Origin: CAXBGS01 sp963975425
GTDB lineage: Bacteria > Planctomycetota > Planctomycetia > Pirellulales > Pirellulaceae
Assembly: GCA_963975425.1 (NCBI GenBank)
Contig: CAXBGS010000015.1
Location: 62,001 to 126,000 of the forward strand
DNA: 64,000 nucleotides
Reading direction: 5' to 3'
Below, piece by piece: positions 23,603 through 32,390 of this stretch. The first letter of the stretch is position 1, and every line of letters begins with the position of its first letter. The position numbers and the translations under genes are program-made. Below the pieces are notes generated by a model. The model saw nothing but the letters and a program-made list of their open reading frames with translations. It ran no database searches and was not told the origin of the DNA.

Positions 23603-24234
23603 AAAAGTTGTGAAGCATTTCTTTAGAAAGGACGTTTTGTCAGCCCTTGGTTTACCCATTTTCCGATTTCTGCGCCGCGGTGAATCTAACCCGTTAGGCG
23701 GTCATCTGTTACGGCGACGATGTTGCCGTGTGAATTCGGTTAGGGAATGATGTCCAACAGTTTTTCCACGGGCGGCGATCGAATCCATCCTGGCCTGGAT
23801 GAGGGCAATGAATCCGCCTCAGCGCGCTATGAGATCCGTGTTTTGTTGACTCAGCCGAACAATCCGACCGGCGATAAAGTTTTCTTTTCTCCGTGGTTCG
23901 ACAGGCGTTTGACTTACGTGCTAGCAAACATAGAATCTGCCCTCCTCGCTGAAGGAACGAAAGGCGTCGCGAATGAAGATCGTGTTCAGTTTCGAAGTTT
24001 TTGGCGGGGGTACGAGTTTGGGAAGGCATTGTTGCCGCCCGGCGGAGCTAGGTTGGCTTCAAGTCAATTGCCAACGCTACGGTTGCCTGTCCTGAACTTA
24101 TTGGTTTGCTTTTTTCGTTGGTTTGAGACGTGTCGTTTCGATACGCGAGGATCGGAAGTCGTATCGATTTCCCGTTCTGACCTGCGTAATTGCTGTACTG
24201 CAAAATATCCATGACGGAGGATTGCGCTCACGGT
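23603..24234. other. Region upstream of dnaA
   Basis: About 630 bp. A frame at 23747-24214 (155 codons) and an antisense frame at 23709-24029 overlap, and neither shows a recognisable domain. No cluster of DnaA boxes (TTATCCACA-like) was seen, so this does not look like the replication origin. It should carry the dnaA promoter. Confidence 0.35.
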
Positions 24235-26454
24235 ATGTCTGCATCGCAAGGCTGCACCGACGACAAGGCTGTCGTCGTATCATTCAAGGAAGCGCTAAAG
24301 CAACGCATTGGACAAGAGCGTTTCCAGATGTGGTTCACCGATCAGGTGAGCGTGTCGCTGGTCGCAGATGCACCGACTGCAGAGGCAACTTCTGTATCGA
24401 CAGATTTAATGGACGGGTGTGACGCTCCATCCTCGTGTCAGGTTGCTGCGAAGCCTGCGGATCAATTCAATATCAATACACAGCTTTCTGGGGATCACGG
24501 TTCTGGTGGTCACGTTTCTGGGGATCACACAGCGGAACCGGCGAGCGACGTTCGGACCGATGGCGATCTCGGTCGACCTGCTTCACGAATCGTATCACAA
24601 CGATTTGTTGTATCGGTACGCGGTGAGTTCGCGCAGCAACGGTTGTCGCGCAACTTGATGAGCGAAATGCGGGGCGCCGCGATGCAGGCGTGCGGTGTCG
24701 CGACCGATGTGATCGTTGAAGTCTCGCAGCAACCCGCCAAGCAAGCGGCGCTGCCTCTGGACGGTCTCGACGACGGCAATGAATTCGAACGATCGAACGT
24801 CGCGGTGGCCGGATCGTTAGGGTCGGCAACATGTTCGTTGGCCAGTGCCGTGGAGCCGATTTCGTATCGTTCGCGCGAATCGGCCGACGCGCAGACATCG
24901 CGCGATCGCGATCCCGCAGCGAGAAATCCCGTGATGAATCGGGGACGCCAGTCGGTGTCGCTGGGACGTCGAGCCACACCTCGGCAACGCCAGCTCGCAC
25001 AGGAACGCCAGTCCGCCCAGGGCCAGTCTGCACAGGAAGGCCAGGCTGCACAGGAACAGCAGGCTGCACAGGGTCACGGGATCGCGGACGGACCGCGAAT
25101 CGCAGCGGGAACACCATCGCGAGCGAGACTTTCCCAAGGCCAAACCAATTCACTCGACTCGCTGATCACCCAAGGGTTTCAATCGATTCCCAGCGGGCGA
25201 CCGGTAAAACGTCTGCGTGCGAACGAACCCGCGCAGCCGAACCTGCCGTATCTAGATCGCGAGGAAGCCGCGCCGTCCAGCGGCGATCGATCAAGTGACT
25301 CGCGAGTCCAGACGCCGGCGCCGCGCGAATCCGGCCATAGCCGAGGTCCAAAGCACCAAGACGGCGACTCGGGTGTTCGCGCTGGCGGTGTTTCGGCGCG
25401 TCCTGATGCGACATCGACGGAACCGATGTCGTTGGAGTCGTTCATCGTGAGCGACTGCAACCGGCTTGCTCAAACCGCCGCGACCATGGTGATTCAATCG
25501 CCGCGAGCCGCATCGCCGTTGTTCCTGGCGGGACCCACGGGGGTCGGGAAATCTCACTTGCTGTGTGCGTTGGCGGATTCGCTGCGGCGGCGTCATCGCA
25601 TGCGTCGCGTCGTCGTTTCGTCGGCCGAGCGGTTTACCAACGAGTTCATCGCGGCGATTCGCGAGAGTACGCTGACATCGTTTCGGCGTCGCTATCGTGA
25701 TGTTGATGCCTTGTTGATCGACGATGTGCAGTTCCTTGGCAAGAAAACGGCAACGTTGCGTGAAATGCTTTACACGGTCGAGGATCTGACCAAGGCAGGA
25801 CGCCCGATGATTTTCTCGGGCAGCAAAACGCCGAACGATATGTCAGGCCTTTGCGGCGAACTGGCTGGCCGGATGTCGGCGGGCCTGGTTTGCTCGATTC
25901 AGCCGATGGACCAGACGGTCCGCGAGTCCTTGTTGCGCCGTACCGCCGAGCAGCGTTGTGACATCGAGTGGCCTGATCCGGTGATCGATGAAATCAGCGG
26001 CCTGATCGCCGGCGACGGGCGTGCGATCCAAGGGGTGGTCAATCTGGTCGCGACCTTGCAACGCATGTATGACCGAATGCCGACGATGGATGAGATTCGC
26101 CAGTTCGGTGGCGATTTGCTTCGTGCGTCGACGCCGATCGTCAGTCTTTCAACGATCGAGCGTGCGGTTTGCGACACGTTTCATTTGGAAACCGGTCAAT
26201 TGCAGACGATGGTGCAGTCACGCGTCGTCAGCGAACCACGAATGCTGGCCATGTATTTGTCTCGCGAGCTGACATCGTCGGCGTTTGCCGAAATTTCGCG
26301 TCATTACGGCGGTCGCAGCCACAGTACGGCGATCATGGCATCCAAACGCGTACGACAATGGCTTGATAGCGGAAAGATGATCGGACGCGGCGTCGGAGCG
26401 ATGTCGGCGAAGGACGCATTGGCACGCATCGAAAATTTGCTGCGAACGGGGTAG
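24235..26454 (+). CDS. dnaA: Chromosomal replication initiator DnaA, unusually long
   Basis: 739 residues against about 450-470 in most bacteria. Domain III has Walker A GPTGVGKSH (about residues 433-441), Walker B LLIDDVQF (about 493) and sensor-like GSKTPNDM. Domain IV has the DnaA-box-binding helix-turn-helix in EPRMLAMYLSREL, FAEISRHYGGRSHSTAI. Domain I starts at VVVSFKEALKQRIGQERFQMWF but is interrupted by about 85 residues of low-complexity sequence before SQRFVVSVRGEFAQQRLSRNL. Domain II is a long linker with Gln/Ala repeats (around 25010-25075). I start at the Met at 24235; the Met at 24211 is possible. It precedes dnaB. Confidence 0.93.
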   Translation: MSASQGCTDDKAVVVSFKEALKQRIGQERFQMWFTDQVSVSLVADAPTAEATSVSTDLMDGCDAPSSCQVAAKPADQFNINTQLSGDHGSGGHVSGDHTAEPASDVRTDGDLGRPASRIVSQRFVVSVRGEFAQQRLSRNLMSEMRGAAMQACGVATDVIVEVSQQPAKQAALPLDGLDDGNEFERSNVAVAGSLGSATCSLASAVEPISYRSRESADAQTSRDRDPAARNPVMNRGRQSVSLGRRATPRQRQLAQERQSAQGQSAQEGQAAQEQQAAQGHGIADGPRIAAGTPSRARLSQGQTNSLDSLITQGFQSIPSGRPVKRLRANEPAQPNLPYLDREEAAPSSGDRSSDSRVQTPAPRESGHSRGPKHQDGDSGVRAGGVSARPDATSTEPMSLESFIVSDCNRLAQTAATMVIQSPRAASPLFLAGPTGVGKSHLLCALADSLRRRHRMRRVVVSSAERFTNEFIAAIRESTLTSFRRRYRDVDALLIDDVQFLGKKTATLREMLYTVEDLTKAGRPMIFSGSKTPNDMSGLCGELAGRMSAGLVCSIQPMDQTVRESLLRRTAEQRCDIEWPDPVIDEISGLIAGDGRAIQGVVNLVATLQRMYDRMPTMDEIRQFGGDLLRASTPIVSLSTIERAVCDTFHLETGQLQTMVQSRVVSEPRMLAMYLSRELTSSAFAEISRHYGGRSHSTAIMASKRVRQWLDSGKMIGRGVGAMSAKDALARIENLLRTG

Positions 26455-26591
26455 ACTCGACGTGGTCTGCGGGCGAGGGCCTGGCATGGCGGTCTTGGTG
26501 GCCTCTGCCAATGGTCTCGGCCTGACGTGTCGCGATCGCATCGAAATCGCTGACGGCTTTTCACAGAAATTCCAAGGAACGGATCCAAAGC

Positions 26592-28037
26592 GTGATCAGA
26601 AACGATTACCCCGATCGACGAGACAAAAAGAAACGCCAAGCGTCCGCGGCCGAGATTCTTCACCGGCAGCCGCCCGTCGACTTGGACGCCGAGATGGGCG
26701 TATTGGGCAGCATCCTGTTGATGCCCGAGGTCTGCGATGACTTAGCCTCGGTCCGCGCCGACGATTTCTATGATGATGCCAATCGGATCATCTATGAGAA
26801 CCTGCGCGAGATGCACGACGAGGGCGGCAAGATCGACGTCACTCTGTTGGTCGCGCGGTTGCGAAAAGCTGACCAGTACGAAAAGGTCGGCGGCGCTGCC
26901 TACATCGCCAGGTTGGCCGGGGCCGTCCCCAATGCGGCACACGCGGTTTATTACGGCAGCATCGTTAGCGAAAAATCGGTGTACCGAAAGTTGATCGAAT
27001 CCAGCACCGAGATCCTGCGTGATGCGTACGACCAAGCCAGCGATGCGCACCAGTTGTGTGCGCAGGCGGAACAAAAAGTATTCGCGATCATGGACGGCCG
27101 GACGGCTCAGTCGGTGCACAGCATTAGCGATGTTTTGCACAAAGCCATGGATCGCATGGAAGCGCGGATGCGCGGCGAGCATACCGACGGAACGGTCGAA
27201 ACCGGGCTATCCGATTTTGATCAGATGACCGGTGGGCTGCACAACGGCGAATTGATCATTCTGGCCGCTCGCCCGGCCATGGGCAAAACCGCGCTTGCGA
27301 TGAACGTTGCGGAATACGTCGCGATCGAACAGCGAGCGCCGGTGCTGTTTACCAGTTTGGAAATGTCGGGAATTGAGCTGGCCGAACGGATGCTTTGTTC
27401 ACTTTCCCGCGTCAACGGTCACCGCCTGCGAAACGGCACGATCAGCGCCGATGATCGCGCCAGGCTGATCGAAAAGGCGAACGATATCAGCCAAGCACCT
27501 TTCTTTGTCGATGACTCGCCAAGTCGTACCGTCAGTGAAATTGCCGCCGCCGCTCGCCGTATCAAACGACGCGAAAAAGACCTCGGCTTGATCGTGGTCG
27601 ACTACCTGCAACTGATCGAACCGGATAACTCGCGCGACCCGCGGCAGGAACAGGTGGCAAAGATCGCGCGGCGTTTGAAAGGAATGGCGCGAGAATTGGA
27701 AGTCCCGATGTTGTGTTTGTCGCAACTGAATCGTCAGGCAGAAGACAGCAAGGATCACCGGCCAAAACTGAGCCACTTGCGTGAATCGGGTGCGATCGAG
27801 CAAGACGCCGACGTTGTCATGTTCGTGCACCGCGAAGAGTATTACCACCGCGGCGAAGAACGAGCCCAGTACGCCGGTCAGGCCGAAATCATCGTCGCCA
27901 AGCAACGTGCCGGACCGATCGGTGATGTGCAGCTGACTTGGGAGGCCGATTTTACGAGGTTTTCCAACCGGGCACCCGAGCGACACAGCGAGTTTGATGA
28001 CTACGCCGAGTTCAGCCCTCCAGGCGGCGGTTTCTAG
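26592..28037 (+). CDS. dnaB: Replicative DNA helicase DnaB
   Basis: A 481-residue hexameric helicase, normal length. The N-terminal DnaB domain is clear (PPVDLDAEMGVLGSILLMPE, VTLLVARLRKADQYEKVGGAAYIARL). The C-terminal RecA-like domain has Walker A ARPAMGKTALAMN (about residues 226-238), LFTSLEMSGIELAERML, the Walker B strand LGLIVVDYLQLIEP, the SQLNRQ arginine/glutamine segment and SGAIEQDADVVMFVHRE. The start is GTG at 26592. It follows dnaA by 137 bp on the same strand and is probably co-expressed. The C-terminus has a short Pro/Gly tail. Confidence 0.96.
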   Translation: MIRNDYPDRRDKKKRQASAAEILHRQPPVDLDAEMGVLGSILLMPEVCDDLASVRADDFYDDANRIIYENLREMHDEGGKIDVTLLVARLRKADQYEKVGGAAYIARLAGAVPNAAHAVYYGSIVSEKSVYRKLIESSTEILRDAYDQASDAHQLCAQAEQKVFAIMDGRTAQSVHSISDVLHKAMDRMEARMRGEHTDGTVETGLSDFDQMTGGLHNGELIILAARPAMGKTALAMNVAEYVAIEQRAPVLFTSLEMSGIELAERMLCSLSRVNGHRLRNGTISADDRARLIEKANDISQAPFFVDDSPSRTVSEIAAAARRIKRREKDLGLIVVDYLQLIEPDNSRDPRQEQVAKIARRLKGMARELEVPMLCLSQLNRQAEDSKDHRPKLSHLRESGAIEQDADVVMFVHREEYYHRGEERAQYAGQAEIIVAKQRAGPIGDVQLTWEADFTRFSNRAPERHSEFDDYAEFSPPGGGF

Positions 28038-28413
28038 CGAAAGTTTGCCGAGGGAAATTGCCATCGAAAAGTGTGCCGAGGGGAGCGGGCGTCGCGCTCA
28101 AATTTTCCGGGCCATCGCTCGACTCGGTGGCGAGCGATGGACGCTAAAAAGGTGTTCCGCACATCGCCTTGCCAAAAATTTGGCGTTTCGGTAACCTTTC
28201 GTGCTTGAACTGTCTCGTTTTGTTGGCCACCCGCTGTGGCCGGGCGAGAAAAGTCAAGCTCCTACGTACCGTGGCAACTGGGACGAAGGGCGAGAGATTG
28301 CGAGCAATACGCGATCCGATGCTCTGGATCTGTGAGCCGGCGAAGGCGACGCTTTCGACCGAGAGCTCCGGACTCTTGGAACCCGCCGTGGTCAACCCAC
28401 AAGGATTTTTTTG
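28038..28413. other. Leader region of rpsB
   Basis: 376 bp without a supported gene. It should contain the rpsB promoter and possibly a leader site for S2 autoregulation; no structure was firmly identified. The ribosome site AAGGA is 8 bp before the rpsB ATG. Confidence 0.4.
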
Positions 28414-29253
28414 ATGGCGAATAAAATCGTCCAAGAGATGATCGAAGCTGGTGTTCACTTTGGACACCGTACCAGTCTTTGGAATCCAAAGATGGCGCCC
28501 TATATCTTCGGGCGCAAAAACCAAATTCACATCATGGACATCCGCGAGACACTCCGCGGGATGCTCCGTGCCCGTAAGTATCTCAGCCAAGTCGCTGCCG
28601 GTGGCAGCTTGATTCTGTTTGTCGGAACGAAGCGACAAGCGGGTGAAGCCATCGAGGCACAAGCGGCTCGCTGTGGCATGCCATTTGTCAGTGAACGATG
28701 GCTCGGCGGCACGCTGACGAACTTCCGCACAATTCGCAGTCGACTCACGCGTCTGGAAGAACTCGAAACGATCCGCGGCAGCGACCAGATCGACAACTAC
28801 AGCAAGAAGATGCAGTCGTCGTTGAATCGCGAGTACCGAAAGATGTACCGCAACTTGAACGGTCTGCGAACGATGAACCGTTTGCCCGAGTGTCTGTTCA
28901 TTGTGGATCCGGGCAAAGAACGTAACGCCGTACGCGAAGCAAAGCGTTTGGGCATCACGACCGTTGCTTTGATCGATAGCGATAGTGATCCCAGCCTGAT
29001 CGACTTGCCAATCCCCGGCAATGACGACGGCATTCGCAGCATCGAATTGATCGTTCGCCAGTTGGCCGACGCCGTCATCGTCGGTAAAGGTCAGCACGCA
29101 ACCAATCAAGGCAAAGAAGCAGCCGATACCCAGCAGGCGGCACCAGCGGCCGAAGCTGCAGGTGCCGAAGCGGCTGCTGCGGCCGAAGCTGCACCGGTTG
29201 CCGCCGAAGCGGTCACCGCAGCCGATTCCGGCGGTACATCGCCAGACGCCTAG
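28414..29253 (+). CDS. rpsB: Ribosomal protein S2
   Basis: A 279-residue small-subunit protein: MANKIVQEMIEAGVHFGH, then WNPKMAPYIFGRKNQIHIMD, LFVGTKRQAGEAIEAQA, RWLGGTLTNFRTIRSR and the conserved IPGNDDGIRSIELIV. The last 45 residues are an Ala/Glu-rich extension (AAPAAEAAGAEAAAAAEA) beyond the usual end. The ATG at 28414 follows AAGGA; the in-frame TTG at 28411 is not needed. It is followed by tsf, pyrH and frr, the usual order. Confidence 0.97.
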   Translation: MANKIVQEMIEAGVHFGHRTSLWNPKMAPYIFGRKNQIHIMDIRETLRGMLRARKYLSQVAAGGSLILFVGTKRQAGEAIEAQAARCGMPFVSERWLGGTLTNFRTIRSRLTRLEELETIRGSDQIDNYSKKMQSSLNREYRKMYRNLNGLRTMNRLPECLFIVDPGKERNAVREAKRLGITTVALIDSDSDPSLIDLPIPGNDDGIRSIELIVRQLADAVIVGKGQHATNQGKEAADTQQAAPAAEAAGAEAAAAAEAAPVAAEAVTAADSGGTSPDA

Positions 29254-29286
29254 TTCGCCAGACGCCTAGTTCGCCGGACGTCTAGT
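29239..29286. repeat. Three tandem copies of a 16-bp repeat over the rpsB stop codon
   Basis: Unit tcgccagacgcctagt, three copies (the third with two changes). The first copy carries the TAG stop of rpsB and the others repeat it downstream. A second short duplication (ttgactcgcgga) follows directly. Confidence 0.88.
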
Positions 29287-29721
29287 TGACTCGCGGATAC
29301 TTGACTCGCGGACAGTCGCAAGCCCGCGATGCTTTGCGAGGTGCTCAGCACTCTTTTCACGGAAAGAGTGCGATGTGTTTCCCCTGCGAAGCGTCGGTCA
29401 CGCCCGGAGAGAATGACAGGATGTTTCATCCGCCCACGGTCAATCATCGCGGGGCGAATGCGAAACAACTGGTACCTCGGACGTAACAGCCGGCTCAGAT
29501 ACGTGACCGCGCGGTTTGCCATGGTGTCGAATTGCCATATGGTCGACCGACGTCCGTTCCTTACATAACTTCACTAGCCGCCCTGGTGCATGCACAGGGC
29601 GGCATGTGTTAGCAATTACCAAACTCATCTTTCAATCAATTTTTGTTGCGGCTTCCACTCGTCGCTCGCAAAACCAAACTCACTCGCGTCAAGACGCATA
29701 AGGATCCATCGAAGGAAAACA
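29254..29721. other. Gap between rpsB and tsf
   Basis: 468 bp without a supported gene. It contains the tail repeats, a GC-rich hairpin at 29577-29603 and the tsf ribosome site (GAAGGAAAACA). tsf may have its own promoter here. Confidence 0.4.
29577..29603 (+). terminator. GC-rich hairpin upstream of tsf
   Basis: gccgccctg and cagggcggc form a perfect 9-bp stem with a 9-nt loop. No T-run follows (atgtgtt), so it may be a weak terminator, an attenuator or an mRNA-processing element between rpsB and tsf. Confidence 0.5.
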
Positions 29722-30708
29722 ATGTCGATTTCAGCCAAAGACATCAGTGAATTACGAAAAGCCACCGGTGCCGGGATGATGGATTGCAAGGCAGCACTGA
29801 CCGAATCGGGCGGTGACTTTGACGGTGCCCTGGATTACTTGCGTAAGAAAGGTCAGAAGGTCGCGGCCAAACGCGCCGATCGCGAAGCCAATGAAGGCGT
29901 GGTTGTCGCCGTCGTGAACGACGCCGGAACCGAGGGCCTGCTGTTGGCCGTCAGTTGCGAGACGGACTTCGTTGCCAAGAATGATGATTTCATCGCGTTC
30001 GCCAACAGTCTTGCTCAATTGGCAGCGGAAAACAAAGCCGCGGACAAAGATGCCGTTCTGGCGTTGACGATCGATGGCGGAACGGTTGCCGAAAAGTTAG
30101 TCGAGAAGACGGGCCTGATCGGCGAGAAGCTTGAAATCTCGGACTATCAAACGGTCTCGGGTGAAAACATCGCGTCGTACATCCACGCCGGCAGCAAGAT
30201 CGGCGTTCTGGTTTCGTACAAAGACGGTGGCAAGGACGAAGCGCCTCAGTTCTTTCGCAGTGTCGCCATGCACATTGCCGCGATGAGCCCATCGATCTTG
30301 CGTCCCGAAGAGTTCGACGCCGAATATGTGGCGAAGGAAACCGAAGGCATTCGTGCCGAAATCATTGCTGAGAACGAACTGAATGAGAAAGAGGATCTTG
30401 GCAAGCCGCAAAAACCGGTTCCGACCTACGCAAGTCGCCTCCAATTGACTCCCGAAGTGCTCGCCGAAGCCGAAGCGAACATCAAGGCGGAATTGAAAGC
30501 CGAAGGCAAACCGGAAAAGATTTGGGACAAAATCGTGCCCGGCAAGCTGGAACGCTTTATCTCTGACAACACGTTGCTGGATCAAGCGAAGTGTTTGATG
30601 AGTCAGGTGTACGCACTGGACGATACGAAAACGGTCGAAGCGGCTATCAAAGACCTTAGCCCAGAGGCGGAAATCGTGGCTTTCAAACGAGTGTCCGTCG
30701 GCGGCTAG
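29722..30708 (+). CDS. tsf: Elongation factor Ts
   Basis: A 328-residue guanine-nucleotide exchange factor for EF-Tu. The N-terminal UBA-like helix bundle is clear (ELRKATGAGMMDCKAAL, GALDYLRKKG), as is the exchange motif SCETDFVAKNDDF. The core then has EGVVVAVV and GVLVSYKDGG, with a second core half including the FRSVAMHIAAMSP helix and the C-terminal LLDQAKCLM. I start at 29722 (MSISAKDIS), which has a good ribosome site; the longer frame back to 29590 has none. An intrinsic terminator follows at 30838. Confidence 0.97.
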   Translation: MSISAKDISELRKATGAGMMDCKAALTESGGDFDGALDYLRKKGQKVAAKRADREANEGVVVAVVNDAGTEGLLLAVSCETDFVAKNDDFIAFANSLAQLAAENKAADKDAVLALTIDGGTVAEKLVEKTGLIGEKLEISDYQTVSGENIASYIHAGSKIGVLVSYKDGGKDEAPQFFRSVAMHIAAMSPSILRPEEFDAEYVAKETEGIRAEIIAENELNEKEDLGKPQKPVPTYASRLQLTPEVLAEAEANIKAELKAEGKPEKIWDKIVPGKLERFISDNTLLDQAKCLMSQVYALDDTKTVEAAIKDLSPEAEIVAFKRVSVGG

Positions 30709-30837
30709 GAACGCTTGTTCCTTGGCGTCGGTCCGTCGATGACCCAGTCGCGTTGATAGGTCACGTTCATAGGACATCTGCGGCAACAGTCACCCCTGAC
30801 GTGCTTACGGCACCGCTTGCGAATACTTTTCGACATG

Positions 30838-30872
30838 CCTCGTCGATCCCCCATCGGATCGGCGAGGTTTTT
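30838..30872 (+). terminator. Intrinsic terminator after tsf
   Basis: Stem cctcg/cgagg with an inner cgatc/gatcg stem, immediately followed by TTTTT (30868-30872). It separates tsf from pyrH, so pyrH should have its own promoter. Confidence 0.75.
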
Positions 30873-30937
30873 GCGTATCATGTGTACTGCTGTACGCGTT
30901 TCACAACTTTTTGATCTTTAGCCCGCGACGATTCTTT

Positions 30938-31690
30938 ATGGCCGACGACACCGATTCCAGCGAAAATCTTCGCTACCGCCGAGTGATTCTAAAACTTAGC
31001 GGCGAAAGTTTGGCGGACGCGGGAGGCCGAGGGATCAGTGCAGAGGAGACCGGCGCGATCGCGGCGCAAATCAAGAACGCGCACAAATCCGGTTGCCAAA
31101 TCGCGGTGGTGATCGGCGGCGGCAATATTCTTCGCGGCGCTCAATTCTCGGGCGGAAATTCGCTGGTCCAAGAAGCCACCGCTCATTACATGGGCATGAT
31201 GGCAACCATGATCAATTCGCTGGCGATGCAGGACGCTCTGGAATCGATCGGCTTACAGACCCGCGTGATGTCCGCTTTGCCTGTAGAGAAGATCGCGGAA
31301 ACCTTTATCCGTCGCCGGGCGATTCGACATCTGGAGAAAGGTCGAATCGTGATTCTCGCCGCCGGAATCGGGAATCCCTTTGTAACGACCGATACCGCTG
31401 CGGCACAGCGAGGCTTGGAACTCGACGCCGACGTGATCCTGAAAGCAACGCGAGTCGATGGCGTCTATAGCGACGACCCCGAGAAAAACCCGCATGCGGT
31501 CTTCTATGACTCGTTGGCCTATAGTGACATCGTCGAGAAGAAGTTGCGAGTGATGGATGCGACCGCAATCGCGTTGTGCCAAGAACACGAAAAGCCGATA
31601 CTCGTGTTCAATTTTAAGAAAGACGCGAATATCATTCGAGCGATCAATGGTGAATCGGTTGGCACCTGGATCGGACCGAAAGACGCCTAG
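30938..31690 (+). CDS. pyrH: UMP kinase
   Basis: A 250-residue bacterial UMP kinase of the amino-acid-kinase fold, making UDP for pyrimidine and cell-envelope precursors. Visible are the N-terminal RVILKLSGESLAD, VVIGGGNILRG, the MGMMATMINSLAMQDALE helix, VILAAGIGNPFVTTD and the nucleotide-binding DVILKATRVDGVYSDDP. It ends with the usual short strand and VGTWI. The ATG at 30938 (MADDTDSS) is preferred to the TTG at 30911. It follows tsf after a terminator and precedes frr by 77 bp. Confidence 0.97.
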   Translation: MADDTDSSENLRYRRVILKLSGESLADAGGRGISAEETGAIAAQIKNAHKSGCQIAVVIGGGNILRGAQFSGGNSLVQEATAHYMGMMATMINSLAMQDALESIGLQTRVMSALPVEKIAETFIRRRAIRHLEKGRIVILAAGIGNPFVTTDTAAAQRGLELDADVILKATRVDGVYSDDPEKNPHAVFYDSLAYSDIVEKKLRVMDATAIALCQEHEKPILVFNFKKDANIIRAINGESVGTWIGPKDA

Positions 31691-31767
31691 AACGTTATGA
31701 TAGAGGCCCAGTGCCGACTTTTGACTCGTAACAAATCTTGCATAACTCCCCCTGCAACAAGGACGAC

Positions 31768-32331
31768 ATGATGACATTCGACGAAACACTAATGGACACC
31801 GAAGAGCGAATGGAAAAAGCGGTTTCCGTACTCGGAAACAACTTGGCCGGTATCCGTACGGGCCGGGCCAACCCCGGTTTGGTCGATTCGCTCAAGGTAG
31901 AAGTCTATGGCAGCACGACGCCTTTGAAGCAACTCGCGTCGGTGGGAACACCCGAGCCGCAACAGATCGTCATTCGCCCCTACGACGCCAGTACGATCAA
32001 GGAGATCGAAAAAGCGATCGTCGCCGGCGACTTGGGACTGAACCCGCAAAACGACGGCCGCATCATTCGTTTGAATGTCCCGCCGCTGTCCACCGAAGTT
32101 CGTAAAAAGATGGTGTCGCGCATCAAAGAACTCGCCGAAGACGCCAAAATTTCGATCCGAAATATTCGCCGCGATGCGAACAAGGCGGCTGATCAAAGCG
32201 AAAAAGACAAACTATTGACCGAAGACGATCGTGACAAGCTGAAAGAGCAAGTCCAAGAATTGACAAAGAAATACGAAGAACAGGCCGGCGAAATGGCCAA
32301 GACGCGGGAAGCAGAAGTACTTGAGGCCTAG
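31768..32331 (+). CDS. frr: Ribosome recycling factor
   Basis: A 187-residue protein that releases ribosomes after termination together with EF-G. It has the RRF three-helix-bundle/beta-alpha-beta layout: MEKAVSVLGNNLAGIRTGRANPGLVD, VEVYGSTTPLKQLASVGTPEPQQIVI, LNVPPLSTEVRKKM, IRNIRRDANKAADQSEKDK and the closing helix. The paired Met codons at 31768 and 31771 follow AAGGAC; I take the first. Last gene of the rpsB-tsf-pyrH-frr block. Confidence 0.97.
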   Translation: MMTFDETLMDTEERMEKAVSVLGNNLAGIRTGRANPGLVDSLKVEVYGSTTPLKQLASVGTPEPQQIVIRPYDASTIKEIEKAIVAGDLGLNPQNDGRIIRLNVPPLSTEVRKKMVSRIKELAEDAKISIRNIRRDANKAADQSEKDKLLTEDDRDKLKEQVQELTKKYEEQAGEMAKTREAEVLEA

Positions 32332-32390
32332 CCTCGGCCGAGATCACACTCGCAAACCGATCGTTGTAACTCGAAAGATCAAGTCCGCTG

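Noticed and set aside
23747..24214. 155-codon frame upstream of dnaA.
   Set aside because: No recognisable domain, unusual composition at its end, and a competing antisense frame. Kept only as part of the intergenic note.
23603..24234. Possible replication origin beside dnaA.
   Set aside because: No cluster of DnaA-box-like nonamers and no clear A/T-rich unwinding region were seen.
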